A DNA stretch of 8,392 nucleotides, taken from positions 1-8,392 of the forward strand of contig CALHIC010000458.1 in assembly GCA_938030845.1 (NCBI GenBank), read 5' to 3'. A program made the position numbers and the translations under genes. The notes under the pieces were generated by a model. The model was not told where the DNA came from. It saw only the letters and a program-made list of their open reading frames with translations, and ran no database searches. Origin of the DNA: an uncultured Oribacterium sp. Lineage in GTDB: Bacteria > Bacillota > Clostridia > Lachnospirales > Lachnospiraceae. Of the stretch, positions 1 through 6,576 are shown piece by piece (the first letter of the stretch is position 1; each line of letters begins with the position of its first letter).

Positions 1-1405
1 TTCCGAGAACGTGAAGGTCTCCAAAGAAGGAATCCTTGTTTCCGGAGAAGGGGAAGTAAGCTGTCGGTACAGGAATTCCCACGTTGATTCCTACCATTCC
101 TCCATCAGTTTCCATAGCAAAACGTCTTGCATAGTAGCCGCTCTGGGTGAAGATTGCAGAACCGTTAGCGAAGGGGTTTGCATTCATGATAGCGATACCC
201 TCTTCATAGTTCTTTACTCTCTTGATACAAGTAACCGGTCCAAAGATTTCGCAATCACCGATGCTCATATCCTTAGTAACATGGTCGAAGATGGTTGGTC
301 CAACGAAGAATCCGTTCTCTAAGCCGGGAACCTTCACATCTCTACCATCCAATACAAGCTCAGCACCTTCATCAATACCCTTCTGAATCCAGTTCAATAC
401 GCTTTCTTTATGCTTTGCGGATACAACAGGTCCCAACTTGGTATCCTCATCATAAGCGGCACCGATCTTCATAGCCTGTGCCTTCTCCTTTAAGAGCGCT
501 ACAAACTTATCGGCAATGCTATCCTGAACCACGATTACAGGAAGAGCCATACAACGCATTCCTGCGCATCCGTAGGTAGAGTTGATAATGGCATTGGTTG
601 CACTCTCTAAATCAGCATCCTCTAAGAGAAGAGCATGGTTCTTTGCCTCTGTTTGAGACTGAACACGCTTTCCGTGAGCAGCAGCAACGGAATATACTTC
701 CTTACCAACCTTGGTGGTTCCTACGAAGGTAACGGCCTTAATGCGCTCATCCTTCAAAAGGATATCCGCTTCTTGTCTTCCGCAGGTTACCAGGTTTACA
801 ACACCCTTTGGGAAATGTGCTTCTTCGTAGAAAAGCTCCAATATTCTCATGGAAGTGAGAGGAGTCTGGCTGTTAGCCTTTAATACAACGGTGTTTCCGG
901 TAGCAATAGCCACGGGAACCATCCAACCCCAAGGAATCATAGCAGGGAAGTTCATGGGAACAATGCCGGCAACTACGCCAAGAGGTGCTTTGTAAGTAGC
1001 TGTGTCGTAACCGGTGGTTACATTCATAGAGGTTTCACCCTGCAGAAGGTCAGGAATAGCGCAAGCCAGCTCTGTAGGCTCGATAGCCTTCTGCACATCT
1101 CCTCTGGCCTCACCGATGGTCTTTCCAAGCTCCTTGGCACAAAGCTGAGACAGCTCTTCCTTATGCTTAATCAGAACATCTCTCCAGGTAAACATATACT
1201 GGGTTCTCTTGGAAATGGACATAGCACTCCAAGCAGGAAAAGCTTCCTGGGCAGAGGCAATCGCAGCCAATACCTCTTCCTTAGTACAGCTTGGTACTTC
1301 GGCAATCACTTCGCCGGTGCTGGAATCCGTAATAGGCATGTATTTATCCGTTTTAGAGGGAATCCACTCACCGTTGATGCAATAGTTCATTCTTTTAACT
1401 CCCAT
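1..1405 (-). CDS. iolA: Malonate-semialdehyde / methylmalonate-semialdehyde dehydrogenase (CoA-acylating), C-terminus cut by window edge
   Basis: Cytoplasmic aldehyde-dehydrogenase-superfamily enzyme that oxidises malonate semialdehyde with NAD+ and CoA to acetyl-CoA and CO2, the last step of inositol breakdown. I read the minus strand by hand: 468 codons run open from ATG at 1405 to the left edge, so about 20-30 C-terminal residues of a ~485-500-residue family are missing. Visible are PMNFP (150-154, oxyanion-hole Asn152), AKNH (254-257), the catalytic Cys285 in GCAGMRCMALPV, EIFGPV with Glu386, and FPFSGNKDSFFGDLH near the end. The general-base Glu of hydrolytic aldehyde dehydrogenases is absent (Gln251 there), as expected for the CoA-dependent branch. 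The start is fixed by AAAGGAGGA five bases upstream. It is divergent from iolR with its own promoter. Methylmalonate semialdehyde (valine pathway) is a possible second substrate; the iol neighbours favour malonate semialdehyde. Confidence 0.93.
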   Translation of the reverse strand, partial: MGVKRMNYCINGEWIPSKTDKYMPITDSSTGEVIAEVPSCTKEEVLAAIASAQEAFPAWSAMSISKRTQYMFTWRDVLIKHKEELSQLCAKELGKTIGEARGDVQKAIEPTELACAIPDLLQGETSMNVTTGYDTATYKAPLGVVAGIVPMNFPAMIPWGWMVPVAIATGNTVVLKANSQTPLTSMRILELFYEEAHFPKGVVNLVTCGRQEADILLKDERIKAVTFVGTTKVGKEVYSVAAAHGKRVQSQTEAKNHALLLEDADLESATNAIINSTYGCAGMRCMALPVIVVQDSIADKFVALLKEKAQAMKIGAAYDEDTKLGPVVSAKHKESVLNWIQKGIDEGAELVLDGRDVKVPGLENGFFVGPTIFDHVTKDMSIGDCEIFGPVTCIKRVKNYEEGIAIMNANPFANGSAIFTQSGYYARRFAMETDGGMVGINVGIPVPTAYFPFSGNKDSFFGDLHVLG

Positions 1406-1410
1406 GTTAC

Positions 1411-1419
1411 TCCTCCTTT
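1411..1419 (-). promoter_or_regulatory. iolA ribosome binding site
   Basis: AAAGGAGGA on the minus strand, five bases before the ATG at 1405. It is a near-perfect anti-16S match and decides the iolA start over the in-frame Met at residue 6. Confidence 0.85.
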
Positions 1420-1456
1420 GTAAACATTCTTGAAAAATGGGTAAATGTTGAGTATA

Positions 1457-1484
1457 ATATTAGCATATCTATGGTATATGTCAA
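1457..1484 (-). promoter_or_regulatory. iolA promoter (sigma-A type, extended -10)
   Basis: Read on the minus strand: a perfect -35 TTGACA (1479-1484), a 16-bp spacer and -10 TAATAT (1457-1462), preceded by TGC (1463-1465) as an extended -10. The predicted start of transcription is near 1450, giving a leader of about 45 nt. A TCAAG-N6-CTTGA dyad overlaps the -35 box, and a smaller CATAT-N7-ATATG dyad (1464-1480) fills the spacer; both are possible repressor contacts. Confidence 0.7.
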
Positions 1485-1496
1485 GAAAGAACTTGA
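1481..1496. promoter_or_regulatory. Candidate IolR operator dyad TCAAG-N6-CTTGA
   Basis: A perfect 5-bp inverted repeat (1481-1485 and 1492-1496) with a 6-bp spacer lies between the divergent iolA and iolR promoters and overlaps the iolA -35 hexamer. Its centre is about 39 bp upstream of the predicted iolA start and 60 bp upstream of that of iolR. A further TCAAGAA copy lies on the minus strand at 1427-1433, in the iolA leader. TCAAGAAA fits the CAA-containing part of the B. subtilis IolR consensus as I remember it. Assignment to IolR is inference. Confidence 0.4.
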
Positions 1497-1514
1497 AAAT
1501 TACCAAAAAAACCC

Positions 1515-1542
1515 GTGAAATAATAAAAAGAATGTGTATAAT
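1515..1542 (+). promoter_or_regulatory. iolR promoter
   Basis: -35-like GTGAAA (1515-1520, four of six consensus bases), a 16-bp spacer and a perfect -10 TATAAT (1537-1542). The predicted transcript start is near 1549, about 35 nt before the iolR ATG. It is back to back with the iolA promoter, the -35 boxes being about 30 bp apart, so one bound repressor could affect both. The weaker -35 fits modest, autoregulated expression of a repressor. Confidence 0.6.
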
Positions 1543-1583
1543 GAAGGAAATGAAGGGGAGAAAGGATGTAAGGGAGGAAAGGT

Positions 1584-2345
1584 ATGAGAGATAAACGTTT
1601 GGATGATATGGAAGAATATATTTTGGCGCAGAAGGACAGCAGCTTGGATGAGCTCTGCGAAAAATATCGAATTTCTAAAAATACGGTGCGAAGAGATATA
1701 GACGAATTACTTTTAAGAGGAAATATCAAAAAAGTTTATGGGGGAGTAAAAGCCAAGGAGAATGCGGGAAAAGAAGTGGAGTTATCTGCATTTTCCGAAA
1801 GAAATATCAGCCATAAGGAAGAGAAAGAAAAGATTTGTCAATTGGCCGGGGGACTGGTAAAGGAGGGGGATACCATCTTTATTGATACCGGAAGCTCCTG
1901 TGTGAATCTGGTGAAGTACATTGGTCATGTTTCCTGCATGATTATCACCAACAGCTTGAGAGTGGCTTACATAGCGAAGGATTATCCCGGGCTACAGCTC
2001 TTGATGCTGCCGGGGAGCCTTAGACGGGAAACCATGTCCTTTGTAGGATTGGAAACGGTGGAACAGCTTCGGATTTATAATATTGATCAGGCTTTTATGG
2101 CGGCTACCGGAGTGTCTTTACAGAAGGGCATGACCAACGCCTCCGCGTATGAATACAGCATAAAAAAAGAAGTTTTGGAACGCTCCGGAGTTAAGAATCT
2201 GATGGTGGATCATTCCAAGTTCGGAAAAACTGCCCTTTATACCTTTGGAGATTTCCAGGACTTTGATTGTTTGGTAACGGATACCTGTCCTCCGGAGGAC
2301 TATATAGAAGTGTTAGGCAAGAATCATGTAAAGCTTCTTTATTAA
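1584..2345 (+). CDS. iolR: DeoR-family transcriptional repressor of inositol catabolism
   Basis: DNA-binding repressor, 253 residues, close to the roughly 250 of B. subtilis IolR. The N-terminal winged helix-turn-helix spans about residues 3-56: SLDELCEKYRISKNTVRRDI (20-39) is the helix-turn-helix, and GNIKKVYGGV (46-55) is the DeoR-type wing. The C-terminal DeoRC sugar-phosphate sensor, of the ribose-5-phosphate-isomerase-like fold, carries FIDTGSSC (99-106), TNS (122-124), LPGSLRRETMSFVG (142-155) and VDHSKFGKTA (208-217). In B. subtilis the effector of IolR is 2-deoxy-5-keto-gluconate 6-phosphate, the IolC product. The start is set by AGGGAGG (1571-1577) seven bases upstream. The gene is divergent from iolA and set off from iolJ by a terminator. 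The DeoR family is certain; the IolR name rests on its position between iolA and the iol operon. Confidence 0.88.
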   Translation: MRDKRLDDMEEYILAQKDSSLDELCEKYRISKNTVRRDIDELLLRGNIKKVYGGVKAKENAGKEVELSAFSERNISHKEEKEKICQLAGGLVKEGDTIFIDTGSSCVNLVKYIGHVSCMIITNSLRVAYIAKDYPGLQLLMLPGSLRRETMSFVGLETVEQLRIYNIDQAFMAATGVSLQKGMTNASAYEYSIKKEVLERSGVKNLMVDHSKFGKTALYTFGDFQDFDCLVTDTCPPEDYIEVLGKNHVKLLY

Positions 2346-2391
2346 CAGTATTAATAGTGGACGGCATTTCACAGATAAATTGCTACGTGTT

Positions 2392-2447
2392 ATAGGCGAT
2401 AGACTACAGTTTATAGACGGTAAAGGATAATCTATAGAGAATAGACG
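2392..2447. repeat. Degenerate 7-bp tandem repeat (ATAGAC-type heptads)
   Basis: ATAG starts at 2392, 2399, 2413, 2434 and 2441, spacings of 7, 14, 21 and 7, all multiples of seven. Heptads include ATAGGCG (2392), ATAGACT (2399), ATAGACG (2413), ATAGAGA (2434) and ATAGACG (2441). The units between them (2406, 2420, 2427) are diverged. It is non-coding, between the iolR stop and its terminator. Function is unknown; it looks like a decayed microsatellite or a piece of a dispersed intergenic repeat. Confidence 0.55.
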
Positions 2448-2484
2448 CCAAGTTAAACGTTGATATTTAGGGAAAGATTTATTT

Positions 2485-2543
2485 AAAAGGGACTTTTCGT
2501 TCTGTGTTTTACTTAAAAAAACAGAATGAGCAAGTTCCTTTTT
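2485..2543 (+). terminator. Stem-loop terminator after iolR
   Basis: Lower stem 2485-2495 pairs with 2532-2542 (11 bp, one G-U), followed by a small internal loop. The upper stem 2499-2505 pairs with 2521-2527 (7 bp, one G-U), and the loop is 2506-2520. The 3' arm ends in a run of five T. The stem is AT-rich and it lies 140 bp after the iolR stop, so the transcript carries a long untranslated tail. A T-rich run on the other side (AAAA at 2485 read in reverse) could allow weak bidirectional action. Confidence 0.65.
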
Positions 2544-2631
2544 ATATTGACTTGTAAATTTTATGAAACCCGCAAAGCTTATCTGCTAGATTTTACAAAA
2601 ACTTACCCACAAATAGGTAGAAATTAACCAT

Positions 2632-2643
2632 AATTTGCAAATT
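2632..2643. promoter_or_regulatory. Perfect 12-bp palindrome AATTTGCAAATT, candidate operator
   Basis: Self-complementary over 12 bp, ending three bases before the -35 box of the iolJ promoter, a place where a regulator could bind. It has no close copy in the iolA-iolR divergent region, so it may belong to a different regulator. In such AT-rich DNA a chance origin cannot be excluded. Confidence 0.35.
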
Positions 2644-2646
2644 GTA

Positions 2647-2675
2647 TTGACATAAAAGCAATGAATTGATAATAT
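2647..2675 (+). promoter_or_regulatory. Promoter of the iolJCDBE operon
   Basis: Perfect -35 TTGACA (2647-2652), a 17-bp spacer, and -10 TAATAT (2670-2675) with an upstream TGA giving an extended -10 TG-n element. The predicted transcript start is near 2682, about 42 nt before iolJ. The design is nearly the same as the iolA promoter (TTGACATA, then TG-n-TAATATT), fitting co-regulation of the two units. Confidence 0.75.
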
Positions 2676-2723
2676 TTTTCATAATTAGTGAGGAAGTCTT
2701 AGGTAGTTAAGGGGGAAAGTAAA

Positions 2724-3566
2724 ATGCCACTGGTAAAGATGAGTAAGTTGCTGGAAAATGCAAGAAAAGAGAACAGAGCCTGTGCCTCTCTGAGCGTTTA
2801 TAGCATGGAAAGTCTGATGGGCGTGATGGCGGCTGTAGAGGAACTGAAGATTCCGGTGATTTTGCAGCTTGCGGAGGCGAGATTCGGAACGGCTCCCCTG
2901 GAACTGATGGGACCCATGATGCTATCGGCGGCGAAGAATTCTTCTATAGATATTGCAGTGCATTTGGACCACGGCTTGACCTTTGAAACCATTGAAAAGG
3001 CTCTTCAGATGGGATTCACTTCCGTCATGTATGACGGCTCTCTCCTTCCGATAGAGGAAAATATCGCTAATACTAAAAAAGTAATCGAAATGGCGAAAAA
3101 GTATGATGCGGATGTGGAAGCGGAACTTGGATTAGTAGGAAAGGGAGAAGGCGGCGGTGTGGATCATGGTGTGGCCTATACCAAGAAGGAAGATGCCCTT
3201 CGCTTTTGTCAAGAGACAGGAGTAACGGCTTTGGCCATTGCTATTGGAAACAAGCACGGCAATTATGACGGAGAACCGAAGCTTCGATTCGATATTTTGG
3301 AAGAAATTCATCAGGCCTTACCGGAACAATTTTTGGTACTTCACGGAGGTTCAGGGATTTCCGATGAAGACTTCCAAAGAGCCAGTCACCTGGGCATTCA
3401 GAAAATCAACATCGCAACAGCACTGGCTGCGGCAGTGGTAAGGGCTTGTAAAGAGTATTGTGAGGAGAATCCCAAGGGAGACTTCTATAAGATGAGTAAA
3501 AGAGCGGTTGAAGAAGTAGAAAAGACGGCAAGACATCATATTCTGGTGTTTGCGGGAAAAGAATAG
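2724..3566 (+). CDS. iolJ: Class II aldolase, 6-phospho-5-dehydro-2-deoxy-D-gluconate (DKGP) aldolase
   Basis: Splits DKG-phosphate into dihydroxyacetone phosphate and malonate semialdehyde; a Zn2+-dependent cytoplasmic enzyme. The 280-residue protein fits the fructose/tagatose-bisphosphate aldolase class II family (TIM barrel). Key residues are visible: HLDHG (80-84; catalytic Asp82, Zn ligand His83), YDGS (103-106), EAELG (132-136), IGNKHG (174-179; Zn ligand His178), LHGGSG (206-211; Zn ligand His207) and KINIAT (227-232, phosphate binding). Sequence alone does not separate DKGP aldolase from fructose- or tagatose-bisphosphate aldolase. First place in an operon that also holds iolC, iolD, iolB and iolE makes IolJ the best call. 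AAGGGGGA at 2709-2716 precedes the ATG. iolC follows after 19 bp. Confidence 0.86.
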   Translation: MPLVKMSKLLENARKENRACASLSVYSMESLMGVMAAVEELKIPVILQLAEARFGTAPLELMGPMMLSAAKNSSIDIAVHLDHGLTFETIEKALQMGFTSVMYDGSLLPIEENIANTKKVIEMAKKYDADVEAELGLVGKGEGGGVDHGVAYTKKEDALRFCQETGVTALAIAIGNKHGNYDGEPKLRFDILEEIHQALPEQFLVLHGGSGISDEDFQRASHLGIQKINIATALAAAVVRACKEYCEENPKGDFYKMSKRAVEEVEKTARHHILVFAGKE

Positions 3567-3573
3567 GATTTTC

Positions 3574-3580
3574 GGAGGAG
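3574..3580 (+). promoter_or_regulatory. iolC ribosome binding site
   Basis: GGAGGAG five bases before the ATG at 3586. It decides the start: an in-frame ATG at 3550, inside the end of iolJ, has no comparable site and would add 12 residues unlike the family. Confidence 0.8.
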
Positions 3581-3585
3581 AAAAA

Positions 3586-4620
3586 ATGGAACTGTTTTCA
3601 TTAGATCAGAGTAAGGAACTGGATATTATCTTTTTAGGAAGAGTAGCCATTGATTTCAATCCGGCTTATTCCAAGGAAGTAAAGGAAGAGTTTAAGCCCC
3701 TGGAGAAGGTGCATTTTTTTGAAATGTTCGTTGGAGGCAGTCCTGCAAACTCCGCGTTGGGTGTACAGAAGCATGGCCTAAAGGCGGGATTTTTCTCCTG
3801 CATATCCGATGATCAGTTTGGGGATTTTGTGATTAACTTCCTTTCTGAAAAGGGAGTGGATACCAGTCACATTGTACGGGCACAGCATGGGGAGAAGCTT
3901 GGACTTACCTTCACGGAGATGCGTTCCAAGTCGGAAAGCTCCATCCTGATGTATAGAAATCAGGCGGCGGATTTATCTCTTTCTGTAGAGCATATTGATG
4001 AGGAATATATCAAGAAAGCAAAGGCGATTCTGATTTCCGGAACCGCACTGGCGGAAAGCCCCTCCAGAGAGGCAGCCTTAAAGGCTGTAATGCTGGCAAA
4101 GAAAAATGGCGTAAAGCTCATTTTCGATATCGACTACCGTGCCTACAACTGGAAGAATCAGGATGAAATCGGCATCTACTATGCACAGGTGGCGAAGGAA
4201 GCGGATTTGATTATCGGCTCCAGAGAGGAATTCGACTTAACAGAGCAGTTCATCCAAAAGAGCATGAGTGATGAGGAAAGTGCAAAGTACTGGTTCTCTC
4301 AAAATGCCACGATTTTGGTTATCAAGCATGGTATGAAGGGCTCCACAGCCTATACCAAGGACGGAAAAGCCTACAGCATTAAGCCATTCCCGGTAGAGGC
4401 CAGAAAGGGCTTTGGCGGCGGAGACGGCTACAATGCAGCATTTTTATCTTCTTTATTCAAGGGAGAAGAGATGATTGTTTGTTTGGAAAACGGTTCTGCA
4501 GAGGCGGCAATGATGGTTCGCTCCAACAACTGTTCCGTAGACCTTCCCACAACGGAAGAGCTTCAGGCCTTCATTAAGGAAGAAAAAGAACAGTACGGAG
4601 AGATGATTGCCAGAGTATAG
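3586..4620 (+). CDS. iolC: 5-dehydro-2-deoxygluconokinase (DKG kinase), PfkB family
   Basis: Phosphorylates 2-deoxy-5-keto-gluconate with ATP at C6, making the IolJ substrate and, by analogy with B. subtilis, the IolR inducer. The 344-residue protein has a ribokinase/PfkB fold: an N-terminal sugar-binding part with FVGGSPANSALGVQKHGL (48-65), then DIDYRAYNW (181-189), GSREEFDL (211-218, before the nucleotide site) and VIKHGMKGSTAYTKDG (245-260). The PfkB signature GFGGGDGYNAAF (275-286) has the catalytic base Asp280. The usual anion-hole GAGD reads GGGD here (Gly278-Gly279-Asp280). The gene lies 19 bp after iolJ, and its stop overlaps the iolD ribosome binding site. Other PfkB sugar kinases are possible by fold, but the N-terminal part and the neighbours point to IolC. 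Confidence 0.9.
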   Translation: MELFSLDQSKELDIIFLGRVAIDFNPAYSKEVKEEFKPLEKVHFFEMFVGGSPANSALGVQKHGLKAGFFSCISDDQFGDFVINFLSEKGVDTSHIVRAQHGEKLGLTFTEMRSKSESSILMYRNQAADLSLSVEHIDEEYIKKAKAILISGTALAESPSREAALKAVMLAKKNGVKLIFDIDYRAYNWKNQDEIGIYYAQVAKEADLIIGSREEFDLTEQFIQKSMSDEESAKYWFSQNATILVIKHGMKGSTAYTKDGKAYSIKPFPVEARKGFGGGDGYNAAFLSSLFKGEEMIVCLENGSAEAAMMVRSNNCSVDLPTTEELQAFIKEEKEQYGEMIARV

Positions 4621-4629
4621 GAGTGGAAA

Positions 4630-6561
4630 ATGGAGAAGACAATTCGTTTAACGGTGGCTCAAGCCATTGTAAAGTTTTTGGATCAGCAGTATGTGTGCTT
4701 TGACGGAAAAGAGACCAAGTTTGTAGAAGGCTTTTTCACCATCTTCGGTCACGGCATTGCTTTAGGAATCGGTCAGGCTTTGGACGAAAATCCCGGAAGC
4801 CTCCATGTAATGCAGGGAAGAAATGAGCAGGGAATGTGCCATGCGGCTATCGCCTTTGCTAAGCAGCATAATCGGAGAAAGATTATTCCCTGTACTTCTT
4901 CAGTAGGTCCCGGTTCTGCAAATATGCTGGTGGCAGCAGCTACAGCAACGGTAAACAACATTCCATTGTTACTTTTCCCGGCGGATACCTTCGCTTCCAG
5001 ACAGCCGGATCCGGTTTTACAGCAGCTGGAGAACTTAGGCAGTCTTGCGGTAACCACCAATGACGCGTTTAAGCCCCTTTGCAAATACTGGGACAGAATT
5101 ACCAGACCGGAAATGATTATGTCCGCCCTGATTCAGGCCATGAGAGTTCTTACCGATCCTTCCGAATGCGGAGCGGTGGCTATCGGTCTCTGCCAGGATG
5201 TGGAAGGAGAGGCATACGATTATCCGGAATATTTCTTCCAAAAGAGAGTACACAGAATCAGCAGAGTATCTGCGGCAAAGGAAGAAGTACAGGATTTGGC
5301 AGAGGCCCTTTCTAAGAGCAAGAAACCTCTTATCGTTGTAGGTGGAGGCGTAAAATACAGTGAGGCCGGGGAGGCTGTGGAAGCCTTCTGTAAGGAATTC
5401 ACTATTCCTTTCGGAGAGACACAGGCCGGAAAGAGTGCTTGTAAGTCCTCTGATCCTTACTGCTTAGGAGGAATCGGTGTTACCGGAACCTTGGCGGCAA
5501 ACCGTATTGCCAAAGAAGCGGATACAGTGTTGGCTATCGGTTCTCGCTTATCCGACTTTACCACCGGCTCCAAGTGGCTCTTCAGAGAAGAGGGCGTGCA
5601 GGTTCTTACCATTAACAACAACCGTTACCATGCTTATAAGATGGATGCTATCAAGGCGGTGGGAGATGCCAAGGCCACTTTAGAAGAACTGGCAAAGGCA
5701 TTAAGAGAAAAGAATTATCGTTCCGCTTACAAGGGAGAAATCGAAAGCTGTAAGGCGGAATGGGATAAGGAATATAATCGTTTGGCTGAATATGCCTACA
5801 AGGAAGAGGGCTTCGAGCCTTTGATTGAGGAAAGAGACCCAAGAACCATTCCGGAGTTTGTGGAAAAGACGAAAGGCTATCTTACCCAGACCGCAGCAAT
5901 CGCCGCTCTTCGGAGAAAGATGCCTGCAGACGGTATTGTAATCACTGCCGGAGGATCCCTTCCCAGCTGTATGCAGAGGCTTTGGACAACAGATTCCCGC
6001 TACGCTTATCACGCAGAGTACGGCTACTCCTGCATGGGCTACGAAGTAGCTGCAACCCTTGGGGTAAAGATGGCAGAGCCGGAGAAGGAAGTTTATGCAG
6101 TGGTGGGAGACGGCTCCTTCCAGATGCTTCACTCCGAGATTATGACCATCGTACAGGAAAAGAAGAAGGTAAACATCCTTGTCTTTGACAACTGCGGCTT
6201 CGGTTGCATCAACAATCTGGAGATGACCCACGGCGTAGGCAGTATTGCCACAGAGTTCCGCTATACCACAGGACAGAAGCCTGAGGGTGAGCTGATTCTT
6301 GTGGACTATGCCAAGGTGGGAGAGGGCTACGGCTTAAAGACCTATACCTGTAAGACCGTTCAGGAATTGGAAGAAGCCTTAGAGGATGCGAAGAAGCAGG
6401 ATAGAACTTGTCTCTTTGACTTAAAGGTGATTCCAAAGACCATGACCAACGGCTATGAAGCTTGGTGGGACGTGGGAATGGCTGCGGTTTCCGAGAAAGC
6501 ATCTGTTAAGGAAGCTTACGAAGAAGTGATTCGTCACAGAGAAGAGGCTAGAAAGTACTAA
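4630..6561 (+). CDS. iolD: 3D-(3,5/4)-trihydroxycyclohexane-1,2-dione hydrolase, ThDP-dependent
   Basis: Opens the six-membered ring of the IolE product to give 5-deoxy-glucuronate. At 643 residues it matches the family (about 637 in B. subtilis). Three thiamine-diphosphate-enzyme domains can be placed. The N-terminal Pyr domain carries FGHGIALGIGQAL (39-51) and the activating Glu66 in MQGRNEQGMCHAA. The central domain has KKPLIVVGGG (231-240) and AIGSRLSDFTTGS (302-314). The C-terminal PP domain has GDGSF (493-497) and, after the usual spacing, Asn521 and Gly523 in FDNCGFG, which with Asp494 bind Mg2+ and the cofactor. Acetolactate-synthase-like enzymes share the fold, but the length and operon context support IolD. 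The gap to iolC is 9 bp and the ribosome binding site GGAG (4620-4623) starts in the iolC stop, so translation is probably coupled. Confidence 0.94.
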   Translation: MEKTIRLTVAQAIVKFLDQQYVCFDGKETKFVEGFFTIFGHGIALGIGQALDENPGSLHVMQGRNEQGMCHAAIAFAKQHNRRKIIPCTSSVGPGSANMLVAAATATVNNIPLLLFPADTFASRQPDPVLQQLENLGSLAVTTNDAFKPLCKYWDRITRPEMIMSALIQAMRVLTDPSECGAVAIGLCQDVEGEAYDYPEYFFQKRVHRISRVSAAKEEVQDLAEALSKSKKPLIVVGGGVKYSEAGEAVEAFCKEFTIPFGETQAGKSACKSSDPYCLGGIGVTGTLAANRIAKEADTVLAIGSRLSDFTTGSKWLFREEGVQVLTINNNRYHAYKMDAIKAVGDAKATLEELAKALREKNYRSAYKGEIESCKAEWDKEYNRLAEYAYKEEGFEPLIEERDPRTIPEFVEKTKGYLTQTAAIAALRRKMPADGIVITAGGSLPSCMQRLWTTDSRYAYHAEYGYSCMGYEVAATLGVKMAEPEKEVYAVVGDGSFQMLHSEIMTIVQEKKKVNILVFDNCGFGCINNLEMTHGVGSIATEFRYTTGQKPEGELILVDYAKVGEGYGLKTYTCKTVQELEEALEDAKKQDRTCLFDLKVIPKTMTNGYEAWWDVGMAAVSEKASVKEAYEEVIRHREEARKY

Positions 6562-6576
6562 AGAAAGTCAGGGAAT

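Larger units (their letters stand above)
2346..2723. other. Gene-free regulatory stretch between iolR and iolJ
   Basis: 378 bp without a credible gene on either strand. In order it holds the heptad repeat (2392-2447), the iolR terminator (2485-2543), a spaced inverted repeat TTGTAAA-N33-TTTACAA (2552-2598), a 12-bp palindrome (2632-2643), the iolJ promoter (2647-2675) and the iolJ ribosome binding site. It is clearly more AT-rich than the flanking genes. Confidence 0.8.

Noticed and set aside
11..322. Plus-strand open frame opposite iolA
   Set aside because: The minus strand encodes the conserved C-terminal dehydrogenase region here; the plus-strand translation is low-complexity and serine-rich.
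2547..2575. Second promoter-like TTGACT after the iolR terminator
   Set aside because: No -10-like hexamer lies 15-19 bp downstream; the 2647-2675 promoter is far better.
2562..2580. Possible catabolite-responsive element (cre) around ATGAAACCCGC
   Set aside because: An extra base breaks the central CG register and the second half does not match the consensus.
2563..2589. Eight-codon open frame (MKPAKLIC) upstream of iolJ, possible leader peptide
   Set aside because: It has no ribosome binding site, lies upstream of the predicted iolJ promoter, and no attenuator structure follows.
3550..3585. Upstream in-frame ATG that would extend IolC by 12 residues and overlap iolJ
   Set aside because: No ribosome binding site precedes it, whereas GGAGGAG is well placed for the ATG at 3586, and the added residues do not resemble the family N-terminus.
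5701..6231. 176-codon open frame on the minus strand inside iolD
   Set aside because: It lies wholly within the well-conserved iolD gene, has no ribosome binding site, and its translation shows no domain; it is a shadow of the coding strand.
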